Both the position numbers and the translations under genes were made by a program. This document shows positions 1 through 10,943 of a stretch of DNA of 64,000 nucleotides, piece by piece. Each line of letters starts with the position of its first letter. Position 1 is the first letter of the stretch. The DNA comes from Hyphodiscus hymeniophilus. Taxonomy: Eukaryota; Ascomycota; Leotiomycetes; Helotiales; Hyphodiscaceae. The notes under the pieces were generated by a model that saw only the letters and a program-made list of their open reading frames with translations, did no database searches and was not told the origin of the DNA. The stretch spans positions 744,001 to 808,000 of the forward strand of contig VNKQ01000008.1 in assembly GCA_016508695.1 (NCBI GenBank), in the 5' to 3' direction.

Positions 1-1
1 G

Positions 2-265
2 GACTATATGCTGGTAGAAGGGCTTGAATGTGCATCAGTAGCTCAATTCATGCAAGGTAAATTGGATCTGGCAGTAAGGAATATGATGGAGGCTGTTGAG
101 TTTGTATGCAGCCATTACGGAGATTCGGATACCTGGGCATTGAATAAGTTGGTTATCGAGCAGCAATGGTTGCAGCATTACGGTTTGGAGCAGAAAGCAA
201 CAGAGCTGGGGTTTGAGATAGAGCGGAGGATGGTACTGACGAAGACGGATGACGATGAGCTATGA
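2..265 (+). CDS. 3' end of an unidentified protein gene (5' truncated by window edge)
   Basis: The reading frame is open from the left edge to the stop codon at 263-265 and gives about 87 residues of a C-terminus. The translation is helical and charged, with features that could belong to a TPR-like or SET/MYND-type C-terminal helical repeat, for example a pair of helices around Met-Met-Glu-Ala and Trp-Leu-Gln-His-Tyr-Gly, ending in an acidic tail (TDDDEL). I do not recognise the family with confidence. The start codon, upstream exons and any catalytic domain lie outside the window. No downstream partner is adjacent; the next stretch is gene-poor. Confidence 0.6.
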   Translation, partial: DYMLVEGLECASVAQFMQGKLDLAVRNMMEAVEFVCSHYGDSDTWALNKLVIEQQWLQHYGLEQKATELGFEIERRMVLTKTDDDEL

Positions 266-1195
266 CTTGGAAGGATGCCATCACCAATATACACTTGTCA
301 GAGGTACGCTTTCGATCTACTGATGTTGCTCGTTCTATGCCGCTAACGTGACCACTCTACAGGACGGATTTATTCGTTAGTTCTCTGCGTCAACTTCTGT
401 ACCTACAATAATGAGCGGAATGACATGGCGTTAAGATGGCCACGGTGTTCTCGAAGTTGCTTTTGCTCCTGAGTCCTGAGGGTCGTACACATTCCACAAG
501 CTCGTCAGAGTTCTGCTACGATCTTTGCAAGTCGTGAGCTTCAAAGCACCTGCATGTTTTCTGTAGCGTCAGATTCCATTCAACCATGAATTGCTGCACA
601 CCGCATGCTTAAACATTTCAGTGGCTTGAACTAGATTTCAAGAATACCCTCCGATGCTGGTACACTGGTCGAACTCGATCACCTTCATCAGAAGATCCTG
701 ATGAGGGAGCGTGCCGGCAAGATTTCGGATTTTTTACAATTGCCCATGGCGATATGGCACATAAGGTACTTTCTCTTCGAATCGGGACCCAGCAATGCTA
801 TTTGAGCCTCTTTTTTGAAAGATTACATACACGATCCTTGTGAAGTGACGTGAACTTGATCATAAGATGTGACTAACACCATGCTGAGAAACCTCCCAGA
901 TATTTACCCTTTCCCTTCTTTTCCACTTAACCATTAAGTCATATCAAGGGGCCATCCCTTCCGCACGCAATTCATAAAGAGAACTCCGAATAGCAACCTC
1001 GAAATCCATCATCGCCACATCATGCCAGCAACATCAAGCCACAGACCCCCAACCCCATCATCGCCTGCGTATCCCCCAAACCACTACGCTGCCCCCCCGA
1101 GCATTGAAGCCCACTGTCGAAGCATCCACAAGTGCACACCTTCAAATCGCACTCAACGAGGCAGTCATTACACATCGGCTATAGAAACGTCAAGG
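266..1195. other. intergenic, no gene recognised
   Basis: Presumed 3' flank of the truncated left-edge gene. Short open frames beginning near 1022 and 1132 on the plus strand are proline/serine- or arginine-rich, overlap each other in different frames and have no recognisable domain. I see no tRNA, repeat or mobile element here. Confidence 0.5.
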
Positions 1196-1453
1196 TCAGC
1201 AAGCTCTTCCGCTACTCGGACCCTCGCGCGGACATTGATTGTTGGGGAAGCATGATAGGAGATCTGCTAGCATCGGTGAACTCACTTTTCCCTTCGCGTC
1301 AACGCAGCCGCCGGGACAGCTCGTCACGCAGCATGTTGAGGCTTCGCCACCGCAGTCTGCGGAGATGCTGCTGCCGAGGAAAAAGAAGAAGATGACGAGG
1401 AGGAAAAGGCTCTTTGGGATTCTCGCCATCATCGAGTTTTTCCAGATGCACAA
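1196..1453 (-). CDS. candidate small secreted cysteine-rich protein
   Basis: A single-exon reading frame of 85 codons; start codons at 1453, 1432 and 1429 are all in frame. From the inner ATG pair the product begins with a short basic start, a strongly hydrophobic stretch (LFLLVIFFFFLG) and a small-residue cleavage-like site (SSISA before Asp-Cys), which is a good signal-peptide shape. The predicted mature part is about 55 residues with eight cysteines, including one adjacent Cys-Cys pair, a pattern common in apoplastic effector-like or antimicrobial fungal proteins. No family was recognised. Against it: the opposite strand also has open frames here, the hydrophobic run lies opposite a Lys/Glu-rich low-complexity stretch, and no transcript evidence exists. 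Treat as a candidate only. Confidence 0.3.
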   Translation of the reverse strand: MCIWKNSMMARIPKSLFLLVIFFFFLGSSISADCGGEASTCCVTSCPGGCVDAKGKVSSPMLADLLSCFPNNQCPREGPSSGRAC

Positions 1454-4400
1454 GTTGGATTTTCCAAACGATCAGTGGGCAGTCAAGCTCTAATATCAAA
1501 GATCGAAGAGCTGGTAGCCGGTGAACGTGCGAGCCGACCGCTTCGGGCATGAAAAGACGGTCCTCACGAAATAACGCTCCAGTCCAATCCATACCACTTT
1601 ATAGCCACAACTACATAAGGCTGCTAAGCTACCCCGAGCGACCTGGAGCTCCCTTCCCAGTCCCGTACCTGGATCACTCCCAATTAGATGGCTGGATCGT
1701 ATCCCTTTCCTCGTAAGCGAGAACAATAGTAAGGGTGGGCTTGTCTCTCCAATCACGCGGGTTGGAGACGGCATGGCGGCGCCACAGCCGTTGATATCTC
1801 ACACCAACAGGAGGAGGGGAGAGGTCAAAGGTTCTGGGGTGGTTCGGTCGCTGCATGCAGATGTGGTGGTGTAGGGGGGAGCTAGGCTGGATACCATTTG
1901 TGTGTTTCGGCGTGACTCTGGTTAGAACCACTCACTCGGTTTGAAAGAGGTGCGTCTAGTCACAGAGTTGATTTAGATTGAGAGTCTGTTGGAGATTGCG
2001 TCAAGTCAAGTGGCTGAGGCGAGCGGAGTACATCGAGCTGAGATCATGATGGTTGACTGATTGGGATAGTGCGAGACATTGCATGTTGGTATAATCAGGG
2101 AGAGAGAGATCAATGTTGCAAGTAGCAGTAACATGTCATGTAGAGCCTCTATGCACTCTTTTGTATTCCATCCGCGTCGCTATCAAACTTCAACTCGGAG
2201 CAGAGTCCCCTGCAACTCATTGGCAAATCCTTACCGTGGTCAGCAAGAGTGTGGAATATCAAGATAGTTCCCTTATGAGTTCGGATCAATTTGAAACCAG
2301 TGGTGCGGCCCACCACGGAAATAATCGAAGGACTTTGTCTAAAACTCTCGGAATAAGTTTTAGTGTCTGGGAATGAGTAGATCAGAGTTCATGACGAGAC
2401 AAGTAAAGACATTACGGCGAGAAGAGATAGCAGATGTCTTACAAGGTTTCGCGCCCAATTCTCAAGGGGAAATGGTGGCCCTCGTGTAGCCCACCAGCCA
2501 GTGTGATGCTGTGAGCGGTATTGCAGCGAGCAAACACCCTGGGTCTCAAGTTCATGGGCAAAGGGCTTTTGCAAAGAGAGGCCAAACATTCGTCTGTCCA
2601 ACCGGAGACAAAAACCTGCGTGCCTCTGATCATCGTATCCTCATTCCCGTCTGAACACCAGCACCTCCCATTCAGAGCATAGCCAACGCTCCATCGCCTT
2701 CGAATTGATCGCCGGAGTACAATTTGAGAATTGAAATGTAGATACCGGATTCAAAGGGCTGATAATCACCTTTTCCTCAGCTGAGACCGACAGAGGAGGC
2801 AGTTCTGGTCCCCCGGTCAATGGTAGTGGTTGAGGTAGATGAAAACAGGCTCATAAACTAAGAGTTTGTGACTGAAAAGTTCTTTTACCTACGTGTGAGG
2901 AGGGAATGAAAAAGCCTGAATTATGGTGTAGTTTTCTGTGACAGAGAAACGAGTTCCAACGCAGGTCCGAAAAGCCTTAGCAAGCGGTGCTCTGTTTCTG
3001 CTCACCTCCCAATGGCTGAGGAGTGACTTGTTACGACCAAATCACATTTGCAGAGTCCTTTCTTAGATGAAATCTGCCTGGAAGACTTCAAAGGCAAAGA
3101 AACAACACTCCCAATTTCGCATCGAGCTTGCAAGACACAGTGTCTGTTGGATTTGTGTTGATGCTCATTTGGAGTCCGAGTCACGTAAGGGCAAATTCTG
3201 CGAAAGCTAGGCGTGTCCTTGATGCAGCGCTGAGAATCATACATGGCAAACCTTCGAACATCTGAACAGGTTGAAAGACGATCCACCAGGTTGATGGTGC
3301 TCAGCAGCTCCGCTACGTGAGAAAGAGCATCCTGCATCTCGCCTTGATCCAGTCGCGACGAGGACGTCGAACGTCTCGGAAATGCCCGTCCGCAGCGCAG
3401 AGCAGAGGCTCAAAGGCCAAGGTCAAGCAAGAATGCAATGAGCTTCCATTGGATTCGGGGTGGACTTCGTCCGGAGTGAATCGAGTATCCAATTCAGGAA
3501 TGATCACTGGGTTCATGCACATTCAACTCGATTTGGGGGCCACTCTCCTGATACGGTAGACGGCGAGAGCGTGAGCCGAAGCTCAGGTACGAGTCAAGGT
3601 CGAAGAATGCTGTAGATTAGAGGTCTATGGCAAATCGACGACTTGGTAGATGACTGTCGTGCATGCACGCTCTGCGCTTTGGAAGGAAAGGGTGCACGAG
3701 CATCATCATTGCAAACAAAGAACGAACCCCCAAACAAACGTTGTCTACCTTGTGTCAATTGCCAACAGATGCCAACCGGGATACTCAGCCATGGATGTCA
3801 TGAGGAAGGTGGGGAAGCCGCCACGACCCCCAGCGCCGCGATGAGTTCACGGGCTATTCAAGGGCATCGGCATCGTGATACTTGAGTGTTTGGGGTGTTT
3901 GGGATCATGTAAGTCAGACTGCTGTGCTCACCAGCATGGCTCCGCTGTCGTGGGTGATGTTTTGGTGGTAAGTGGGAGGGCGATATGGATTATGGATGAG
4001 ATCTCTCTACCTTGCTTATTTGGTGCAGGGAAGAGTGTAGTGCTGCCGCACCGCACTTGCGGCAGATGAGCTCCATCATCTACTCTACTAAACACTACGC
4101 TCCGTAACTCTAGTCCATGGCAGGCCGGGTAGCACAGAAACAGCAATATACTTTTGATTGCTTCTTGACGTGTGGTGACCTATTCATTTGCAATAATCCG
4201 CACGGGACGGAGTCAGCATGTGGAATCACGGCTTCACTCTTCCACTCCAACATCAATCCATATCCTACCTCTTGCCGGGAAGACGTTCTCGTGCTCCAGG
4301 AAGTGGCTACCACAGTGGTGGTGACATGATACCATCTGGTGGGCACGCAGTTGTCATATCTCCAATAATGTACGAAGACATCGTGACAAGTTACACGTAG

Positions 4401-5962
4401 CTTCTGGGCGCAAGAAAAGCACCCATTGCACTGGACCAATCAATACGCGTGGAGCATAACCCATTGCACTGGACCAATCAATACGCGTGGAGCATAACCC
4501 GGATTAGATCTGACCCTTGAGCCAATCAAACCACCACGGCGAATCCCAGTACCTGTTGGACTGTCCGCAATTCCACGAAGCCGGTAGGTAACCCTCGGAA
4601 ACACTTTCTACCCGCAAGCTCGGACATCAGCAGTGTAGCACTCGCAGCATAACACCCGCTCTCGGACTAGCTCCAGCCACCCCCCCGGCTGCTTATCCGG
4701 CTCTCCTGCAGCTACCGGCCCTACCGGGCGATCTTGATGGCGTTTCGACTCGTCCAGTTTCATTCGCCCTTCTTGTTTCTTGTCCCTGTCTCTGTTCTGT
4801 TTCTTGTTCCTCCGTATAATCTTTCATTTCTTCCACCTTGTCCATGAACTGCAACTCGCAATATTGACCCGATGGAGACATCTCCTATTCGTCTCACTCA
4901 CTCTACCTGTTGCTACTTGTCAGCTCCGAGGGTCCTGTAGTTTCACCTCTCCTCTCCTCTTCCCCCTCACTGCAGCACCGTGTTTCCATGAGACTGATTG
5001 GCAAACATACGGGGAGACAGTACGTGGAAGTCGGTACAACTTGCTTTGACTACTGCCGGAAAGCTCCTTGGTATCGTACACTGCCAGTACACACTCGTCG
5101 AGAAAGGCAAAGTGCCATTTGCACATCAAACCGAAGCGCCGGAACTTTCCCTCGATATTTCGAATCAGCTTGCTCCCAGTCTTACTCCGTATATTCTTGA
5201 GGCTCCCCGAGAAGAGTGAGTCCTGAACATAATTGGCTTTGTCCTATATTACCGTGCAGCCTACCTTGCACCGTCTACCAGTGGTCGTCCCTTTGCGCTG
5301 TCTTTTGACCAGGATTTACAGCCAGAGCCTCGAACATCCACCCCCCAGTGCCTTATCGATTGCTGTCGAGTACCGGAGCCCACGCATGTTGGATCACTGA
5401 TCAGCACGGAAGACGCCAACAGACGCCGGCGAGGTCACTTTAGGATAGTTGCCAAGTCGTTGGGCTCAACGGTGCCCCTCCTCTAAGCCCCAAAGTGTTA
5501 GATTGTCCCTCCATCTCCTACCTACTTTGGGGCAAGTGGGTAGAGTTTGAACCCTTAATCGAAGCTGTCTCAATACATACCTTATCCCCACTTCCTACTT
5601 CCTACCTAGTCCTACATCTGCACACGCCCAGGGTACGAGGTGGATAATCGTTTTCCGTCTGATATGCACGGCTCAGGCTCAGATTGCGACTAACGCACGC
5701 CCCCTATCACCTTAATTCCCCGCCTACGTCGCTCAAGGATCCTCCGGGTTCCTTCGCTCGAGATAAAGGCACTTCTTCTGCCCATTGCGACTCGTGGCTG
5801 ATGCCACTTCTCCTTCACCGGACGCTGCCATATTTCAATCCCAAGTTGTCGCGGCCCAGCCGCGTCGAACATTGATTTGTTACTCTTCCAGTCCCAACCC
5901 GCCGAGATATTATCCTTGGTATAGCTACTGTCGGCATTGGAGAACATCAAAATCAGGACAAG
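1454..5962. other. long gene-poor region and probable leader/promoter of the 6018 regulator
   Basis: About 4.5 kb without a gene I can support. It holds many short frames on both strands with no recognisable domain. From about 4.4 kb onward the composition becomes pyrimidine-rich and CCAAT-containing, as expected for a promoter and long 5' leader of the Zn2Cys6 gene starting at 6018. The tandem promoter repeat at 4421-4496 and an upstream ORF at 5963 are listed separately. Confidence 0.5.
4421..4496 (+). repeat. tandem direct repeat of a 38-bp promoter element
   Basis: Two perfect adjacent 38-base copies (4421-4458 and 4459-4496) followed by four bases of a third. Each copy contains a CCAAT box (GGACCAATCA) and, eight bases on, the palindrome ACGCGT, which is the core of the MCB element in yeasts. 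A further CCAATCA lies just downstream near 4515. The position is about 1.5 kb upstream of the Zn2Cys6 gene. The duplication is seen directly; a regulatory role is inference. Confidence 0.75.
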
Positions 5963-5989
5963 ATGAAGTCTCGGTCACCCTCTGCGTGA
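5963..5989 (+). promoter_or_regulatory. short upstream ORF before the Zn2Cys6 regulator
   Basis: ATG at 5963 opens an eight-codon frame (MKSRSPSA) ending in TGA at 5987-5989, only 28 bases before the chosen start at 6018. If the leader is transcribed this far, the upstream ORF would be read first and could dampen translation of the regulator. Transcript start is unknown. Confidence 0.4.
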
Positions 5990-6017
5990 ATCTGCAAAGT
6001 GTTCACGACCGATCAGA

Positions 6018-9000
6018 ATGGGAAGTCCTGCCCATGAAGCGGAATCCCCCCAAGATGGAAATGGCGAGCAGAAGCCAGCCAAAGATGCGGAGCCAGGAGC
6101 CAAAAAGCCGGGATCAAAAGCACAAGGAAGGAAGAGGACGAAGACAGGATGTTTGAGTAAGTCGCCCAGCTGAATATCGACGGGCTTCCACATGCTAAGT
6201 AGGCTTTGTGATAGCTTGTCGAAGACGTCGCATCAAATGCGGGGAAGAGAGACCAACCTGCCAAAACTGCCATAAGTCCAAGCGCCAATGCGAAGGCTAC
6301 AATCAACGGGTCGTGTTCAAAGATCCTCTCAATGCCTACAGAGGGCCGCCTCTATCGGCCACAAACCAAGTTTCTTTCTCAGAACCTATCTCGAATATCC
6401 GCCAAGGAGGTGATCTTTCACAACAACTCTCCACGGCAAATCCACTTCCTATTGCTCCCAAACCTGGCCCTCTCGGTCTTTCGACTGTGGCGCCTGATTC
6501 TGCTTCTGAAGGTTCAATACCGTCGGCTACGACACCAGGTACTGAGCGAAGAGTGTATTCATTCTCTACTGCTCCTGAATACCCCACGCCGAGTAATAGT
6601 GTTGCACCCAAGCCTCATAATTTAGATATCAATTATGATACTATCGACCGCTCACACATCCCAGAGCCCAGAGGCACGCGACCCTTGCCGCAAAGCACGA
6701 CCCACTATGATTTTGACGCTCTCCACATCAAACAAGAGACACGAGACCAGTTACCGATAATAACAGCAAGGCCAAGCCCTCTGGATTGGCCAGCTGGCCC
6801 AACCAGTGCGTCTCTGTCATCGTCTCAAGAGTTGTTCTATGATTCTAACAGTCGATTCCCAGCCACAGCATCCTTCTTCCAATCCTACCCGACCACTTCG
6901 ACCTGGCAGCAACCTACGGCAATACCATCAACTGCTGGGCCTTCCTTCTGTGAAGTTGAGTACGACAGCAAGGCGCACCGTACCCCGGCTGAACTATTCC
7001 GAGGAGCTCCAGAGCACTCAAAAGAACAACACGATGACTATTTACAGTCAGAATGGGATTCCCACAGACCAGCTTACATGCCGCAACCCGTCCTTTGGAG
7101 GACCGAAATTGGACCCTCTTTAATGGGGCAACAATACCTAGTGGAAGATGACGAAGATGACCCCTATGATGTATCCGACGAAGAAATGGAAGAGAACGAA
7201 TATGAGGATATGGCGTGGCAAGGACAACTTCAAGACAGCCACCTCCGAAATAATGATCTCGGTATTGCCGTTGCCCTACAAGCTAGGCAGGAAACATACG
7301 ATATAAGACTTCGAACTATCACTTCTTTCATTGATCGTCCAAATATGTTGGCGACATACACACCATCGCCTCAGTCATCGCCTTTGAATGATAGCATGAC
7401 TGCCAGGCTATTTTGTCATTTTATCCACGTGACAGGCCCTACTATGTCAATGTTTGAGCGGCACCCAGCGAATCCCTCGCTGATATTTCAAGGCCAACCC
7501 GTCTCCATGTCTCAGCAGCACATATGGACATGTAAGTCATGGTCAGCAAGACATAGTTTGACTTCTCTAATGCCTGTTAGACACTTTCCCAACCCTTGCA
7601 TTACAAAGTCAAGGTCTACTGCATGCCATGCTTGCACTTGCAAGTCTTCATATTGCCAAGCTTCAGAATGGGCCTATCACAGCGTCCCTCAAGCACTACG
7701 CTATCGGACTCCGAAGAGTAGCAAAAAGTCTCAGCTCTCCATCTCGTCGAGGACAGCCCGCCACTTTGGCAGCTTGCATGCTTCTTGCCTTCTACGAGTG
7801 CTGGTCTGCGGACCATCAGAAATGGAGCAACCATCTACTAGGAGCAAAGCAACTGGTCAGAGAGATTGACTACTCAGGAATGACAAAACAGATCAAGTCT
7901 TTGAAGGCACAGCATCGCCAGAAAGAGCGCGAAACGATCTATCAGGCTGAGCAACAGGGAAGCAGAGGATATTACGAGGATCGAACTCGATTTCAAGCAA
8001 CTATTGAGGACGTAGATGAGAATATCGTAGGCATGTTGATGGGACAGAAGCTCCGATACGATCAATACGGGCGGATCATGGATGATGCGGCGCCGGATCG
8101 TGGGTCTGGCAGGATTTTTACGCAAAGAGAGCTTGAGGTTTACGAGACTCAACGCGACCTTTTCTGGTGGTATTGCAAGCAGGATGTGTACCAAAGTATT
8201 CTTGGAGGAGGAAGATTGTTGTCTGTTTTGCTTGACCATTTTTTTTGGACTTTCGCTGACAGTCCCGTAGCATGGAATATGACCTGTGGAGTCACTGCCC
8301 TCCAAGGGCGCCACTGGGGCGGCTGAATTCAACGTAAGAAACTCTGACATCACCTGGACGTGATACTAACAGATGTTAGATATGGCACTTTCGATCACCT
8401 AATACTTCTGATGGGTCGCTTAGCAGACTTCGCTTCCAAGGATCTAAAACGAAAGAGGTTGGCAATGAAAGCAGATGGTGGATATCGACCTCCCGGAACT
8501 GCTGCTGCGGCCCCAGCTCAGCGAGACTCCTTTTCAAAGCCACAGCAGCAATTTCCCAAACCTCAAATGCCATCATTCAGCGGCATGGTGCCCGGCGTAG
8601 CTCCACCCAAGCTTCCCATGGGGTTCGAGCAGCCGACGCAGGTAGAGTCTCCTCAAAGTGATGACAGCAGCGGGATGGATCTCGACGCACTTCGGATTGA
8701 AGCCGAGGAAGAGTGGCAAGAGATCCGAAACGCGTTCAGCATCCTAGAAGACCATTTCGGCGAGGATTTCCAGGCTCTTGGTCCAGAATTTTCCTCGCCG
8801 ATTCAGACACCATTCGGCACGGCACTGCAGTATCGAACGTATGGAATCGCTGGGATTTGGATGAACTTCTACATGGCGCTCATTGCATGCCACCGAGCCC
8901 ACCCATCTATGCCTCCCGCCGCGATGATGGCCGCAGGGCTCGCAGCAAGGCAAACAGCTTCTTTTGCCAATGAGCTCGGCCGCATAGCCGCTGGCATTGC

Positions 9001-9493
9001 GCCGGATTGTAGCACGACACAGCAAGTCAGCCCTGGTGTCGGTGCCGCCCTTATCGAGTCCTCCACGTGCCTTTTTGTTGCTGGAGTTCAAGTGAGTATT
9101 CCCCCTGCCCTCATGTTAAGAGGTGGTACTAATGGTTCGCAGTATCAAAACGCAGCACAGCGTGCTTGGACGGTCGATAGGCTTCGCGACATAGCTCGAT
9201 TGACGGGATGGCAGACCGCGCTCGCGATCGCCACTGGCTGTGAGACTTCATGGGTCAAAATCGGTGAGCTCGGTCGCGGACCTCCTTATTCTCGAACGAG
9301 TGAGGAAAGAGTCGTCCCTGACATCTGGAACAGCGGAAGGAGAGTTGATCGAGCTATTGAGGCTAGCAAGGCCAACGAGGAGAGGAGGCTCGTGATTCCA
9401 AAAGCGGACAGAATCCACTATGCCCTCGGGGTCCTCGGTGTCGAGGAGGACTTCGAACACCTGGACTTGGATAACGATGAAAGGGGATCTTAG
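6018..9493 (+). CDS. Zn2Cys6 fungal transcription factor, 1073 aa
   Basis: Exons 6018-6156, 6215-7531, 7581-8220, 8271-8333, 8380-9091 and 9143-9493; phases agree and give 1073 residues. ATG 6018 is the first in-frame start after a stop at 5964. The first intron splits the zinc cluster, a usual place in this class: residues about 40-70 contain C-x2-C-x6-C-x5-C-x2-C-x6-C (from GCLTCRRRRIKC to KSKRQCEGY). The middle is serine/proline-rich with an acidic patch (DDEDDPYDVSDEE). The second half looks like the fungal regulatory 'fungal_trans_2' type region (LHAMLALASLHIA; YGTFDHLILLMGRLA). The nuclear DNA-binding role follows from the family; target genes are unknown. Intron 8221-8270 has a weak GTCTGT donor. 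The 9092-9142 intron is 51 bases without an in-frame stop but has TACTAAT and CAG, so I treat it as spliced. Confidence 0.9.
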
Positions 9494-9691
9494 CGCGGGG
9501 GGTTGGGGAATATGTATTGGGATGAGCATTTTGAGAGACTGGCGGAGCTTATACTTGTATTGTACATTCCGACACGAAAGCCACGAATCCACGACCTGTA
9601 AATTTCACCTCTAATGAATTATTTGAGGATCCTTAACGCCGTAGGTCTGCTGCATGCTTCGTACTTGGTAGATTGAGAACATCATCTATGC

Positions 9692-10605
9692 TCAATTCGC
9701 TGGTAATCTCTCCACCACTGCCGCCATCTCCTCATCCGTGTAAATTCTGAACCCCTTCTCCTTGGTGACACTCGCCAATTGGACGTTCTTCGAATCCAGC
9801 TTCTCCTCCATGACCTGCTTCAAAGTCTTCAGCACCAATGTCTCGGCCTCCTCGATAGTGAGAGACTTTGGCCTTGTCAGCGGTACCTCCATACTCACAA
9901 CAGACTGCTCACCTTGTGGAACTCATTCTGCAACTCGGCCTGCGCACCCTCCGAGCCAGAACCAATAGCCTTCGCATCGTATCTGTAGAAAGTCCCACTC
10001 GGCTCCGCATGATACAGCTGCGGTCCATCCTCATCATAACCCGCAATCAACAGCGCCACGCCAAACGGCCTACTCATGATACTCTCCTCGCCTTCGGCAC
10101 CCTCTCCGAAGCGCAGTGCCAGATCACAAATAGCCTGCGTGCAGCTCTCGACCCTCAACGGCTCGTTGTAGTGGAAGGCGTGGTTCTGCGACTCCACGCG
10201 GGCGTGCTCGACCATGGAGCGGGCGTCGGCCTGCAGCCCGGACATGGCACATCCTATGTGACGGTCGATCTCAACGATCTTCTCGACCGACGACGTCTCG
10301 AGGAGCGTCGAAGTCACGCGCTTCTCGACGCCGAGCACGACACCGCCGCCGGTGGCTACGCCGATCGCCGTCGAGCCAAGCTTGATTGCCTCGAGGGAGT
10401 ATTCGACTTGGAAGAGGCGGCCTTCGGGGGAGAAGGTGCTATGCACGGGTTAGGTTTCCACGAGTAGGGAAAGCTTGGGGAAGCTGGGAGAAGGCGGGAT
10501 GGATACGCACTTGATACCTCGATCTGTTTGTTTCGTCAGCGGTAGCTCTGGGGTTCGTGTTTACAGCTCTGTTCACTTACCATACTCTGACCGAGCAATA
10601 AACAT
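9692..10605 (-). CDS. pup2: 20S proteasome subunit alpha type-5
   Basis: Exons on the minus strand: 10581-10605, 10511-10523, 9913-10438 and 9692-9865, giving 245 residues, the normal length for alpha-5. The N-terminus shows the alpha-subunit signature (SEYDRGINTFSPEGRLFQVE) followed by YSLEAIKLGSTAIG, and the C-terminal half has the typical KTLKQVMEEKL. Alpha subunits form the outer gating rings of the 20S core particle in cytosol and nucleus and carry no peptidase site. The first two exons are tiny (25 and 13 bases), typical of fungal proteasome genes. The gene is head to head with the GCP2 gene, 338 bases between starts. The last intron ends in AAAG, a usable but weak acceptor. Confidence 0.95.
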
Positions 10606-10943
10606 CTTGGCGGATTGCTGGTTGGATGGAAATCGATTGAGTAAGGTTTGGAAGTAAACACAACCTTGATGACAGGCTTGGTGGAGATTGTAGAAAGCTG
10701 GAGTGTATTTCTGGAGGAGTATGAAGAGTTAAGTGATCTGGTTGATTGTCTGCCAAACACAAGGCAGCTCAAAGTACGAAGCTCTCAGATCTGGGCTAGA
10801 GCCAATGAGGTTAGCTACCGACGCGAGATTCCACGCGCCCTGACAGCAACTCCCCACCAAAGTACTTATTTACGTACCGGTCTACATTGAATGTAATACC
10901 TTGCGCTGATCCTCACTACGCAAAAGGCCCCGATGTGACGAAC
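10606..10943. promoter_or_regulatory. shared divergent promoter of pup2 and spc97
   Basis: 338 bases separate the two start codons. I see ACCGGT-like and GCGCCC-type GC-rich patches (10831-10880) and a CCAAT on the plus strand at 10801 (GAGCCAATGAGG), but no clear proteasome PACE element (GGTGGCAAA). Function as a bidirectional promoter is inferred from gene orientation. Confidence 0.5.

Noticed and set aside
1022..1493. Plus-strand frames rich in Pro/Ser or Arg/Lys
   Set aside because: They overlap in different frames, lack any domain and cannot be joined by plausible splice sites; one short frame piece (LQIALNEAVITHRL-like) looks protein-like but ends at once.
4780..5219. Plus-strand frames with a hydrophobic start
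   Set aside because: No good ATG, pyrimidine-rich leader composition and no domain; more likely part of the regulator's 5' leader.
9868..10467. 199-codon plus-strand frame opposite the proteasome gene
   Set aside because: It is the antisense of the conserved alpha-5 exon, Arg/His/Leu-rich with no family.
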